In this document: positions 1 through 7,432 of the stretch, piece by piece
How the letters are laid out: the number at the start of each line of letters is the position of its first letter
How positions within the stretch are numbered: the first letter of the stretch is position 1
Assembly (NCBI GenBank): GCA_947589095.1
Contig: CANQBX010000036.1
Location: 1 to 37,928 of the forward strand
Direction of reading: 5' to 3'
From: an uncultured Lachnospiraceae bacterium
GTDB taxonomy: Bacteria; Bacillota; Clostridia; Lachnospirales; Lachnospiraceae
Length of the DNA stretch: 37,928 bases
Notes under the pieces: model-generated
Told to the model about the DNA's origin: nothing
What the model saw: only the letters and a program-made list of their open reading frames with translations
Databases searched by the model: none
Position numbers and translations under genes: made by a program

Positions 1-24
1 ATAAAATCCGGACTTCCTGCAAGA

Positions 25-83
25 TTCGGTATAATCTGATTTTCGGTATAACCAAAGTTATACCGAATTCGGTATAACTTTGG
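25..83. repeat. 32-bp perfect palindrome with extra half-sites upstream of the response regulator
   Basis: The unit TTCGGTATAA occurs in direct orientation at 25-34, 42-51 and 68-77 and inverted at 58-67. Positions 52-83 form a perfect 32-bp palindrome with half-site CCAAAGTTATACCGAA centred on GAATTC. Positions 42-52 can instead pair with 57-67 (11 bp, loop CAAA), so two hairpins compete. A TATAAT lies at 30-35, overlapping the first half-site, but no good -35 box precedes it. The placement suits an operator for a dimeric regulator, possibly the adjacent response regulator, or a leader RNA switch. Function is inferred; the symmetry is directly visible. Confidence 0.75.
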
Positions 84-112
84 CAAGCAGGGCGCCAGTG
101 ACGCCTTATCTG
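82..112 (+). repeat. Copy A of a dispersed hairpin repeat (39-bp family)
   Basis: This 31-nt stretch matches the intergenic unit at 32815-32845 at about 24 of 31 positions, including the shared core GGCGCC.GTGACG and the end CTG followed by TATT. The two arms are partly complementary through G-U pairs. It ends about 20 nt before the response regulator start, so it lies in that gene's 5' untranslated region. Confidence 0.55.
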
Positions 113-133
113 TATTGTAAGAGGAGGAAAATC

Positions 134-805
134 ATGGCTTACCTTCTGGCGGTCGATGACGAAAAGGACATTGTAGAGCTCATTTCCCGTTTCGCGGAGC
201 ACGAGGGGCATACCGTTGATACGGCGGGCTCCGGCGCGGAAGCGGTCCGTCTGTGTCAAAAGAACGAATACGACCTGATCATTCTCGACATCATGATGCC
301 GGAGATGGACGGGTTCACCGCCTGCAAGGAAATCCGCAGTCAGAAGCAGACACCCATCATCATGCTGTCCGCGTTGGGCTCGGAGTACGACAAGCTGATG
401 GGATTCGAACTGGGCATCGACGACTATGTGGTAAAGCCATTTTCTCCCCGTGAGCTGATGGCGCGGGTAAAGGCTGTCCTCGCGAGAAATACGGCGGGCA
501 GGCCGAAGGATGAAATTCTGATACAGGGCCTTCGGATCGATACGCTGGCCCGCGAGGCCTTTGTGGACGGGGTGAAGACGGAACTGACCGCAAAAGAATA
601 TGAGCTGCTGGTCTTCCTTGTTCGGAACAAAGGGATCGCGCTGACGCGGGAAAATATTTTGAATTCCGTATGGGGCTATGATTATTTCGGGGACGACCGC
701 ACCGTGGACTGGCAGATCAAGCTGCTGCGCGGCAAGCTGGGACCCTATCGGAAATGTATCGTGACTTTGCGGGGAACGGGGTATCGGTTCGATGAGAAAG
801 CGTAG
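134..805 (+). CDS. OmpR/PhoB-family response regulator
   Basis: This is a 223-residue cytoplasmic DNA-binding response regulator. The receiver domain covers about residues 1-115, with the acidic pair D8/D9, phospho-acceptor D52 in LIILDIMMP, S79 and K101 followed by PF. The winged-helix output domain covers about 125-222 and ends with the typical GTGYRF motif. The ATG at 134 is chosen because AGAGGAGG lies just upstream; an upstream in-frame TTG at 80 would start inside the palindrome and lacks a ribosome site. The gene overlaps the following histidine kinase by 14 nt, so the two are translationally coupled and form one two-component system. The family resembles VanR-like regulators of Clostridia, but the target genes and signal cannot be read from the sequence. 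Confidence 0.93.
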   Translation: MAYLLAVDDEKDIVELISRFAEHEGHTVDTAGSGAEAVRLCQKNEYDLIILDIMMPEMDGFTACKEIRSQKQTPIIMLSALGSEYDKLMGFELGIDDYVVKPFSPRELMARVKAVLARNTAGRPKDEILIQGLRIDTLAREAFVDGVKTELTAKEYELLVFLVRNKGIALTRENILNSVWGYDYFGDDRTVDWQIKLLRGKLGPYRKCIVTLRGTGYRFDEKA

Positions 806-2294
806 ATCCTTCGGCGTAAGGCTGTGGCTGTGGTTTGTGGTTTTTTCCGGCGTGATATTCATTGCGCTGTGGCTTTTGCAGACGGTTTTTTTGCAGAGCT
901 TTTATAACGACATGGCGATCCGCGGCGCGGAAAAAGCGGCCGGGGAAATCGCGGAACATTCCGATGACGCGGATTTTTACGATGTGATCGATGAGACGGC
1001 CGCGGAAAACTCCCTGCTGGTGTTCGTCACGGACGGGCAGGGAAACGTTCTGTACAGCGCCGACGAATACAAGCGGCTTTATGGGGAAACCGAACACGAA
1101 CAGGAGGAACGCAGGAACGGAAATCCCTATTTTTCCTCCGATGAGATCATGAACTGGGAAAAAGGCGCTCTGCGGAATCTGCCGTACAGCTACGAATCAT
1201 TCATTGCGAGACTCAGAGAATCCGGCGCGGACAGCGCGGGATTCGTCACAGAGGACAATGCGGCCTATGTGACGGGGAGTATTCTGGACGATGGGACGAT
1301 TCTTTATGTCAGTATGCCGCTCGGCACAGTCGGCGGGACCGTCAGGATACTGCGGCTTCAGCTTGTGTGGGTCTCCGTTTTGTCCCTGATCCTGGGCTTT
1401 GCGTTTGCCTGGGTCATTTCCGGAAGGTTCGGGAAACCGATAGAGAAAATAGCCGGTTCCGCCAGGGAGATCGCCGCGGGCAATTATCATCCGGAGCTTC
1501 CGAAAGGCTTTTGCACGGAGCTGGATGAACTGTCCGATACGCTGGGCGAAATGGCGCTGAGCCTGGAAAAAGCGAAAAACGCCCAGCGGGAATTCCTCGC
1601 GAACGTCTCCCACGACTTACGGACGCCTCTCACCATGATCAGGGGCTACGCGGAGATGGTCAGAGAAATCTCGTGGAGCGATGCAAAAAAGCGGGAACAG
1701 GATCTTGACATCATCACGCGCGAGGCCGACCGGCTGACGGCGCTCGTAAATGAGATATTGGAGTTTTCCGCCATGCAGTCGGGAAGCACGCCGCAGGAGT
1801 TCGGCGTTATCGACTTGAGCCGCGCGGTCCGCGAGGTGACCGGACAGTTTGCGCCCTTCTGCGAACAGAACGGTTTCGTGATCGAGGCGGAGATCGCGGA
1901 CGGGGTCGCTGTGTCCGCCGACGAGGCGCAGATCCGTCGGGTCATTTATAATTTCATCGACAACGCCGTCAATCACACGGATGAAAGCAAAAAGATCAAG
2001 GTGTCGCTGAGCCAGAAGGACGGCTCTGCGCGGTTTGCGGTGACGGACTTCGGGAAAGGGATCACCAATGAAGAGATCCCCTATATATGGGACCGCTATT
2101 ACACTGCCCGGAACAGAAAGAACAAAGCGGCCGTGTCCGGGCTGGGGCTGACCATCGCAAAGGAGATTTTGACGGCCCATAAGGCGAAATTTGGCGTCGA
2201 TACGCGAAATGGATGCACGTTCTGGTTTGAGCTGGAGAATATGTTGATAAATGACGGCAACATCGGCAGGGCGGCGGTAAAAAACGTATATTAA
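792..2294 (+). CDS. Membrane sensor histidine kinase, partner of the upstream regulator
   Basis: A 500-residue sensor kinase with two membrane helices at about residues 10-34 and 190-210, enclosing a roughly 155-residue extracytoplasmic sensor region. A HAMP segment follows (about 211-262), then a HisKA dimerisation domain with the phospho-acceptor H274 in NVSHDLRTPL, then an ATPase domain with the N box (N387, N391), DFGKG at 419-423 and GLGL at 450-453. All catalytic motifs are intact. It starts inside the end of the response regulator gene, which fixes it as the cognate kinase. The sensor domain has no family I recognise, so the stimulus is unknown. A tail of about 20 residues beyond the usual FWFEL end is present. 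Confidence 0.93.
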   Translation: MRKRRSFGVRLWLWFVVFSGVIFIALWLLQTVFLQSFYNDMAIRGAEKAAGEIAEHSDDADFYDVIDETAAENSLLVFVTDGQGNVLYSADEYKRLYGETEHEQEERRNGNPYFSSDEIMNWEKGALRNLPYSYESFIARLRESGADSAGFVTEDNAAYVTGSILDDGTILYVSMPLGTVGGTVRILRLQLVWVSVLSLILGFAFAWVISGRFGKPIEKIAGSAREIAAGNYHPELPKGFCTELDELSDTLGEMALSLEKAKNAQREFLANVSHDLRTPLTMIRGYAEMVREISWSDAKKREQDLDIITREADRLTALVNEILEFSAMQSGSTPQEFGVIDLSRAVREVTGQFAPFCEQNGFVIEAEIADGVAVSADEAQIRRVIYNFIDNAVNHTDESKKIKVSLSQKDGSARFAVTDFGKGITNEEIPYIWDRYYTARNRKNKAAVSGLGLTIAKEILTAHKAKFGVDTRNGCTFWFELENMLINDGNIGRAAVKNVY

Positions 2295-2301
2295 CATTAG
2301 T

Positions 2302-2328
2302 CAAAAATGCGTGCTTGCACATTTTTGT
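2302..2328. terminator. Hairpin after the two-component operon
   Basis: The arms CAAAAAT (2302-2308) and ATTTTTG (2322-2328) pair, with an inner GTG/CAC around a small loop and a 2-nt bulge. The A- and T-rich outer arms fit a bidirectional intrinsic terminator, though no long T-run follows. It lies 8 nt after the kinase stop codon. Confidence 0.5.
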
Positions 2329-2433
2329 CGAAAGACCAGCTATGATACAATGATGAAAATGGAATTGCATTCTCGAAGCATAGAATAAGCAGCAGGCAAT
2401 ACAACGTTTCTCTTATCTTCATCTGAAGAATCG

Positions 2434-2462
2434 TTGACTTTTTGCATACAATAGCGTACAAT
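2434..2462 (+). promoter_or_regulatory. Sigma-70-type promoter of the RelB/PIN pair
   Basis: TTGACT at 2434-2439 and TACAAT at 2457-2462 are separated by 17 bp, 38 bp before the antitoxin start codon. Confidence 0.7.
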
Positions 2463-2499
2463 AATAATACAAATGAATGTCGTAAAGGAGTGAAGGAAT

Positions 2500-2823
2500 A
2501 TGGCAACCAATGTGCTGCAGGTAAGGGTAGACGAAAATCTTCGTGCGGAGGCCGCAGCGATTTATGCGGATCTTGGGATTGACCTACAGACTGCCGTGCG
2601 GATTTTTCTGAAACGGTCCGTGATGGTAAACGGGCTTCCGTTCAGCATGACACTTGGAGAACGTCAGGATACGGCGGCCGTCGCGGGGATCCGGGCGATT
2701 CAGAGCATGAGGGAGTCAGCGGAAAAGGCCGGTCTTTCCGAGATGAGCCTTGACGAGATTAATGCGGAAATCGCTGCATCCAGGAGAGAGCGCCATGCAC
2801 GAAAAGAGGGAGGTGCGGAGTAA
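2500..2823 (+). CDS. RelB/DinJ-family antitoxin
   Basis: A 107-residue protein beginning with the ribbon-helix-helix pattern of RelB/DinJ antitoxins: a short basic strand (VLQVRVDENLR) followed by helices containing AAAIYADLGIDLQTAVRIFLKRS. The N-terminal part binds operator DNA and the more charged C-terminal part (about residues 60-107) would bind and neutralise the toxin. AAAGGAGTG sits upstream of the ATG. The toxin-like PIN gene starts 5 nt after its stop, so they form one operon. RelB antitoxins classically neutralise RelE/YafQ-fold RNases, whereas here the partner is a PIN nuclease. That combination is known in Firmicutes but is not the textbook pairing. Confidence 0.85.
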   Translation: MATNVLQVRVDENLRAEAAAIYADLGIDLQTAVRIFLKRSVMVNGLPFSMTLGERQDTAAVAGIRAIQSMRESAEKAGLSEMSLDEINAEIAASRRERHARKEGGAE

Positions 2824-2828
2824 GCGAT

Positions 2829-3248
2829 ATGAAATATTATGCCGTTCTGGATACGAACGTATTGGTTTCCGCTCTCCTTGCGAGGAAATCTGTTCCTGCC
2901 CAAGTTTTGGACGAAGCTGTCGACGGAAGGATTGTGCCGCTGTACGATGACGAAATACTGGCGGAATATGAAGACGTACTCCGCCGTGACAAGTTCCCAT
3001 TTCAGGAACACGAGGTCCAAGCGGTCATCAACGCGATCTGCAGGCGGGGAATCTGCGTAGAAGCGGAGCAGATAGATGTTCTCCTGCCGGATCCGGACGA
3101 TGTGGTGTTTTATGCGGTCGTCATGCAAAAGAAGAAGGAAGGGGACGCATATCTTGTGACGGGAAACCAGAAGCATTTCCCACGGGAGCCCTTTATCGTA
3201 ACACCCAAGGAGATGGTCGAGATCATCGAATCCGGGGTGGAAAAATAG
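2829..3248 (+). CDS. PIN-domain toxin-like nuclease
   Basis: A 139-residue single-domain PIN protein of the type annotated as 'putative toxin-antitoxin system toxin component, PIN family' (COG1569-like). The acidic metal-binding set is visible: D8 in VLDTN, E46 in the helix after YDDEI, and the D88/D90/D91 cluster in LPDPDD, followed by the strand AYLVTGNQKHF. PIN toxins are Mg-dependent RNases that cleave mRNA, tRNA or rRNA; the target here is unknown. It follows the RelB-like antitoxin by 5 nt. No residue needed for catalysis seems to be missing, so it is probably active. Confidence 0.85.
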   Translation: MKYYAVLDTNVLVSALLARKSVPAQVLDEAVDGRIVPLYDDEILAEYEDVLRRDKFPFQEHEVQAVINAICRRGICVEAEQIDVLLPDPDDVVFYAVVMQKKKEGDAYLVTGNQKHFPREPFIVTPKEMVEIIESGVEK

Positions 3249-3260
3249 TACAAGCAATAG

Positions 3261-3947
3261 GAAGAACTGAAACAACTGATTATTTGTTATTCATGCAAGC
3301 CATATCCTGTATGGATATGGACGCCGGATGGAGCGCCGGAAGAAGAAAAGGAAAAAGCTTATGAACTTGTCAGAGAAAATGGGTTGCTCACGAACAGCCA
3401 TGCGTTCAATATGAAATATGATCTGGCAGATTATTTTATCAGCAGATCATCGGAAAGCGCAGCGGCGCTGTTCATTAAGACCAATATGTTTGCCTATGAC
3501 TGTCCGGATTTAAAGGAACCGCATATACGGGCTGACGGCGAATTACATAGATGTGCGCCGAAGGATATGGATGAACTGGTTGAGTTTATTGATTTTTTCC
3601 ATAAAGAAACCGGGATAGATCAGGACAGCCTTGAAGCATACCGCCGCAAGGCGGAGGAAGCCGTAAGAAGCGGCAGCTATTTTATCTGGAGAAATAAAGA
3701 GAGCAAAAGCGTGGCCGTCTGCAGCATCAGGCCAAAGGGCGATCTGGCGAGCGTAGGTTTAGTGTACACGCGCGAGGAGTATCGGCGAAGGCACTATGCG
3801 GAAAATCTTGTTTATCAGGTATCCAAAATGGCAAAGGACGCAGGATATATGCCCATGCTTTATACGGATGCTGATTATGCTGCGTCGAATGCCTGTTATG
3901 AAAAGATCGGCTATGTTCTCAGAGGAAAATTGTGCACAATAGGATAA
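3261..3947 (+). CDS. GNAT-family acetyltransferase with no canonical start codon
   Basis: The reading frame ending at 3947 encodes a GNAT N-acetyltransferase. The acetyl-CoA-binding region is near the C-terminus (VGLVYTREEYRRRHYAENLV, then ASNACYEKIGYV). The first usual start codon, TTG at 3384, falls inside the homologous region: the upstream codons still encode sensible family sequence (PYPVWIWTPDGAPEEE, then KAYELVREN) back to about 3261. There the frame is closed by TAG at 3258, exactly where a start codon would be expected. AGGAAG overlaps this point, and only CTG or ATT codons are available. Either a rare start is used, a shorter protein is made from 3384, or the gene has recently lost its start. 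The substrate is unknown. It follows the toxin gene by about 12 nt. Confidence 0.65.
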   Translation, partial: EELKQLIICYSCKPYPVWIWTPDGAPEEEKEKAYELVRENGLLTNSHAFNMKYDLADYFISRSSESAAALFIKTNMFAYDCPDLKEPHIRADGELHRCAPKDMDELVEFIDFFHKETGIDQDSLEAYRRKAEEAVRSGSYFIWRNKESKSVAVCSIRPKGDLASVGLVYTREEYRRRHYAENLVYQVSKMAKDAGYMPMLYTDADYAASNACYEKIGYVLRGKLCTIG

Positions 3948-4019
3948 TTAGTCTATTCGGTGAAACATCAGATTTAACGATGCTGATTTTTACAAAATCG
4001 AAAAATCGGGCGCCTTAAC

Positions 4020-4049
4020 TTGCATTTTTTGATGAAGCTGTGCTATACT
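4020..4049 (+). promoter_or_regulatory. Promoter of the DUF4143 ATPase gene
   Basis: TTGCAT at 4020-4025 and TATACT at 4044-4049 with an 18-bp spacer and an upstream TGC. GAAGGAGGG and the start codon follow at 4063-4079. Confidence 0.6.
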
Positions 4050-4078
4050 AAAGTCGGAGTCTTGAAGGAGGGCGTTCT

Positions 4079-5308
4079 ATGGACTTGTTCATCAGGGAAA
4101 ACTATCTGAAGAAAATACGTGGATTTTATGATACCGACGATCTTATCAAAGTGATCACTGGCGTCAGACGATGCGGGAAATCCAGTCTGATGCAGATGAT
4201 TGCGGAGGAAGTACGCCAAAGGGGACTCCCTGAGGAAAATATTATCTACCTTGATCTCGATACACGCAAGTACAGGAAAATCAAGACGCCGGATGCGCTG
4301 GAGCGTGTGATTGAAGAAAACGGGTGCGCGGAAGGACTTAAATACCTTTTCATTGACGAGGTACAGAATGTAAAGGGTTTTGAGGAGGTTTTGAACGGAT
4401 TCCGCACAGACGGCGGATGGTCAATCTTTATTACTGGCTCCAACTCCTATCTTTTGAGCGGAGAGATCACGACCAAGCTGACCGGCCGCTTTCTGTCGTT
4501 TGAAATGTTCCCGCTCACTTTTGCCGAATATGAGGAAATGAAGCGTTTCTATCATAAACCGATCGATCCGAACATTTCCGCCGAGCTGGCGGGTTATATT
4601 CAGGAGGGCGGTTTTCCAAGAACGGTTTTGTTTGATACGCTTGCAGACAAACGCCGCTATGTGCAGGAGGTCGTTCAGGAAATATATGAAAAGGATATCC
4701 GCCGGAGAGTGAAGATTCGGGACAAGGAAACCTTTGAAACGGTTCGCCGTTTTGTTACAGGGAATTTTGGCGCTCTTTTCAGTCTGAACAACATCTGCGA
4801 GGAGTTGCACAGGCAGGGCACAAAGATCACAAAGGCAACCGTTTCACGCTATATCAAGGCTCTTCTGGATGCGAAGATACTCTATGAGTGTCCCAGATTT
4901 GATATCAAATCGAAAAAGGCGCTTTCAGGTGAGAAAAAGTATTATCTTTCCGATCTTGGATTCTATTTCGCTGATAACACGGATAATAGGATCAATTACG
5001 GACCGGTGCTTGAAAATATCGTTTTTCTCTATGCGAGATCGCTGGATTATTCTGTCAGCGTCGGACGGTTCGGGAAATTCGAGTGCGATTTTATTTTGCG
5101 GGATATCGATTTGAACTATTCTTATGTTCAGGTCGCGTATACTATCGCCAACAGTAAGGAAACAGAGGAGCGGGAGTATCGCTCGCTTGAAGCGGTGAAG
5201 GATAATTACCCGAAATACGTTTTGACAACCGATTATATTTTTCAGCGGAGGAACGGCATTCATCATGTAAATCTTATGGATTTTATCCTGTCAGGAAAGT
5301 TTTTTTGA
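4079..5308 (+). CDS. AAA-type ATPase with C-terminal DUF4143 domain
   Basis: A 409-residue protein of the COG1373 family. The N-terminal AAA domain has Walker A at residues 28-36 (GVRRCGKSS), Walker B at 90-94 (LFIDE) and a sensor-1-like ITGSNS at 118-123. A winged-helix-like segment follows (LNNICEELHRQGTKITKATVSRYIKALLD). The C-terminal DUF4143 part contains GKFECDFI and YVQVAY, which resemble the core of restriction-endonuclease-like folds. The cellular role of the family is not settled. These genes are common in genome-variable regions of gut anaerobes, and here the gene is flanked by an intact and a fragmentary GNAT gene, which suggests insertion or rearrangement. It has its own promoter and a strong ribosome site. 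Confidence 0.9.
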   Translation: MDLFIRENYLKKIRGFYDTDDLIKVITGVRRCGKSSLMQMIAEEVRQRGLPEENIIYLDLDTRKYRKIKTPDALERVIEENGCAEGLKYLFIDEVQNVKGFEEVLNGFRTDGGWSIFITGSNSYLLSGEITTKLTGRFLSFEMFPLTFAEYEEMKRFYHKPIDPNISAELAGYIQEGGFPRTVLFDTLADKRRYVQEVVQEIYEKDIRRRVKIRDKETFETVRRFVTGNFGALFSLNNICEELHRQGTKITKATVSRYIKALLDAKILYECPRFDIKSKKALSGEKKYYLSDLGFYFADNTDNRINYGPVLENIVFLYARSLDYSVSVGRFGKFECDFILRDIDLNYSYVQVAYTIANSKETEEREYRSLEAVKDNYPKYVLTTDYIFQRRNGIHHVNLMDFILSGKFF

Positions 5309-5357
5309 GAGTCGGAATGATTTGGGAGCAGCCAGGCAGAAAAGGCAAACGCATTAA

Positions 5358-5433
5358 TTGATATACTGCGTCGAATGCCTGTTATGAGAAGATTGGCTAT
5401 GTTCTCAGAGGGAAATTGTGTACAATAGGCTAA
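5358..5433 (+). pseudogene. 3' relic of a second GNAT acetyltransferase
   Basis: The last 23 codons, stop included (5365-5433), correspond to the end of the acetyltransferase gene at 3879-3947. The protein reading is the same except for the first residue (T instead of A). The other five base differences are all synonymous third-position changes. This shows that the fragment comes from a paralogue that evolved under protein-level selection before being cut off. No upstream part of the gene remains; the ATPase gene occupies the space between. Confidence 0.8.
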
Positions 5434-5468
5434 ACGGGAACAGGAAGAACTTTTTCAAAATTGCCTGC

Positions 5469-5497
5469 TTGAATTTTAGGAAAATCCCGGCTATAAT
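5469..5497 (+). promoter_or_regulatory. Promoter of the MATE transporter leader
   Basis: TTGAAT at 5469-5474 and TATAAT at 5492-5497, 17-bp spacer. Transcription would start near 5504, giving a leader of about 175 nt before the MATE start codon. Confidence 0.7.
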
Positions 5498-5503
5498 GAT
5501 AAA

Positions 5504-5679
5504 GCAACGTGTGGCATTTCAACTGCGTAAATCCGGTTGAAGGCTACACGTTTATTTTTGTGCATTCCCCCGGAGGGAGCAGACCGGAGAATGTATCAAA
5601 ACACAATTAGCGCGTGGCCGTCGGCGTAAATCCAGCTGATAACCGCGCGCTTATTATTTTGGGAAAGGAAGTCATTTTC
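5504..5679 (+). ncRNA. Candidate structured leader with twin hairpins sharing one loop
   Basis: Two hairpins with the same architecture flank a third. Hairpin 1 (5507-5551) has outer arms ACGTGTGGC/GCTACACGT and inner arms TTCAACT/GGTTGAA. Hairpin 2 (5610-5650) has outer arms GCGCGTGG/CCGCGCGC and inner arms GTCGGC/GCTGAT. The stems differ in sequence but keep pairing, while the loop GCGTAAATCC is identical (5525-5534 and 5624-5633). Each hairpin is followed by a T-rich run (TTTATTTTT, TTATTATTTT). The middle hairpin pairs CATTC (5563-5567) with GAATG (5589-5593). A conserved loop on diverged stems suggests a functional RNA, possibly a tandem riboswitch or repeat-derived attenuator. I could not match it to a known class. 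Confidence 0.5.
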
Positions 5680-7077
5680 ATGGAAGAACAGACAAATCAG
5701 TTTCTCGGGGAGGAGCGTATCGGCGGACTGATGCGGAAATACGCGATCCCCTGCATCATCTCGCTGCTGGTGGGCGCCCTCTACAATATTGTGGACCAGA
5801 TCTTTATCGCCAACGCCTCGTACCTCGGTTCCTACGGAAACGCGGCCAATACGGTCGTTTTCCCGCTGACAGTCATCGCGCTTGCGGTCGCGGTCATGAT
5901 CGGGGACGGCTGCTGCGCGCTCGTGAGTCTCAGCCTCGGCATGAAGAAACCGGAGACCGCCCGAAAGAGCGTCGGCAATTCGGTCGTCATGGTGATCGTC
6001 TGCGGCCTGGCGCTCTGCGCGGTATATCTGATTTTCAGCAGTCCGATCATTTCCATGTTCAGCGGAACCGTCAATGAGGAGACGTTCCGGTATTCGAAGG
6101 AGTATTTCTTTTACATCACGCTCGGAATCCCGTTCTATATGTTCGGCCAGGCGCTGAATCCCATCATCCGGGCCGACGGGAGCCCCCGCTTCGCGATGGC
6201 GTCCACGCTGGCCGGCGCGGTGATCAATATCATCCTGGATCCGGTCTTCATCTTCATCTTCCGGTGGGGGATGATGGGAGCCGCCGTGGCGACCGTTCTG
6301 GGCCAGCTCGTAACCGCCGCGCTGGCGGTCTGGTACATCGTGCATATGAAGCTGGTGAAGCCCGCAAGGCCGGATTTCCGGCTGGACGGCGGCGTCTGCC
6401 GGAAGACGCTCGTGCTTGGCATGACCAGCTTTCTGTCGCAGATTTCCCTGGTCGCTTCGATGGCCGCGGTCAACAATATGATCCGGAAATACGGCGCGCT
6501 CGACCCGGTGTTCGGGCAGGAGCAGTACGCCCAGATCCCGATGGCGGTGGTCGGCATTGTGATGAAATTCTTCCAGATCGTCATCTCCATCGTCGTCGGC
6601 ATGGCGGCCGGGTGCATTCCTATTGTCGGCTTTAATATGGGCGCCGGGAAGAAAGATCGCGTCCGGGAGCTTTTTACCAGGCTGCTGACGGCGGAGGCGG
6701 CGGTCGGAGCCGCGGCGCTTCTCATCGTGGAGCTGCTCCCGCGGCAGCTGATCCGTATCTTCGGCGCGGCGAACGAAAGCGTTTATTATACGGATTTTGC
6801 GGTCAGGGCGTTCCGCGTGTATCTGTGCATGGTGATCTTTGCCTGTGTCAATAAGGCCTGCTTTATCTTTCTGCAGGCGATGGGCAAGGCGGCGGCCTCC
6901 ACGGCGCTCTCGATGATCCGGGAGATCGTCTTCGGCGTCGGGTTCGCGCTCCTGCTGCCGGTCTTTTTCGGGCTCGACGGTGTTCTGTATTCGATGCCGC
7001 TTTCTGACGCGCTGACATTTGTGATTGCTGTCTGGCTGATTGTGGGGACGTATAGGGAGTTAAGACAGGAGAATTAG
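5680..7077 (+). CDS. MATE-family efflux transporter
   Basis: A 465-residue integral membrane protein with about 12 hydrophobic segments in two MatE halves (roughly residues 15-180 and 235-400). Family features include LVGALYNIVDQIFIA near the N-terminus, the DPVFIFIFRWGMMGAA stretch, and VGFNMGAGKKDRV in the second half. MATE proteins export cationic drugs or metabolites using a Na+ or H+ gradient; the substrate cannot be told. The ATG at 5680 is chosen because GGGAAAGGAAG precedes it; an in-frame ATG at 5614 lies inside the second leader hairpin. The gene has its own promoter and structured leader and is followed immediately by an 18-bp repeat array. Confidence 0.93.
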   Translation: MEEQTNQFLGEERIGGLMRKYAIPCIISLLVGALYNIVDQIFIANASYLGSYGNAANTVVFPLTVIALAVAVMIGDGCCALVSLSLGMKKPETARKSVGNSVVMVIVCGLALCAVYLIFSSPIISMFSGTVNEETFRYSKEYFFYITLGIPFYMFGQALNPIIRADGSPRFAMASTLAGAVINIILDPVFIFIFRWGMMGAAVATVLGQLVTAALAVWYIVHMKLVKPARPDFRLDGGVCRKTLVLGMTSFLSQISLVASMAAVNNMIRKYGALDPVFGQEQYAQIPMAVVGIVMKFFQIVISIVVGMAAGCIPIVGFNMGAGKKDRVRELFTRLLTAEAAVGAAALLIVELLPRQLIRIFGAANESVYYTDFAVRAFRVYLCMVIFACVNKACFIFLQAMGKAAASTALSMIREIVFGVGFALLLPVFFGLDGVLYSMPLSDALTFVIAVWLIVGTYRELRQEN

Positions 7078-7080
7078 CGG

Positions 7081-7296
7081 CGCAGTACAGGCGGCGCTGG
7101 CATACAAGCGGATGCCGCCGTACAAGCGGATGCCGCCATACAAGTGGATGCTGCCATACGAGCGGATGCTGCCATACGAGCGGATGCTGCCATACAAGCG
7201 GATGCCGCCGTACAAGCAGACGCTGCTGTACGAGCGGACACCGCTGTACAAGCAAGCGCCGCCGCGCAGGCAGATGCCGCCATGCAGGCAGCGCAG
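7081..7296. repeat. 18-bp tandem repeat array (about 12 units)
   Basis: Twelve consecutive 18-bp units with consensus close to GCCATACAAGCGGATGCC fill 7081-7296, starting 4 bp after the MATE stop codon. Units in the middle are the most alike, and both edges are more diverged. Because 18 is a multiple of 3 the array leaves several frames open on both strands, giving spurious repetitive peptides. None of these has a ribosome site, so I do not call a gene. The array looks like a minisatellite that could vary in copy number. The rest of the 355-bp gap (7297-7432) holds the promoter of the next gene. Confidence 0.85.
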
Positions 7297-7362
7297 GAGT
7301 GCCTGCTGAAAATACTTAAAAGCAGAAAACAGAAAAGGAAGCTCCCGCGCGCAAACAGGATA

Positions 7363-7391
7363 TTTACATCGCTGCTTCCGTAGACTATAAT
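7363..7391 (+). promoter_or_regulatory. Promoter of the CstA-family gene
   Basis: TTTACA at 7363-7368 and TATAAT at 7386-7391 with a 17-bp spacer; the start codon follows 42 bp later behind GGAAGGAG. Confidence 0.7.
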
Positions 7392-7432
7392 GTAAAAATA
7401 AGTTTTATGTTTACCGGGAAGGAGCGATATAT

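Noticed and set aside
65-70. GAATTC at the palindrome centre as a cloning junction
   Set aside because: The symmetry extends 13 bp to each side of it and additional half-sites are present, which a cloning junction would not explain.
5504-5679. Guanidine-II or guanidine-IV riboswitch assignment
   Set aside because: The loops lack ACGR as needed for guanidine-II, and I cannot confirm the guanidine-IV consensus by eye, so no class is named.
7060-7383. Repetitive open frames on both strands (for example units reading MPPYKR or DAAIRA)
   Set aside because: They arise because the 18-bp repeat leaves several frames open; none has a ribosome site or non-repeat homology.
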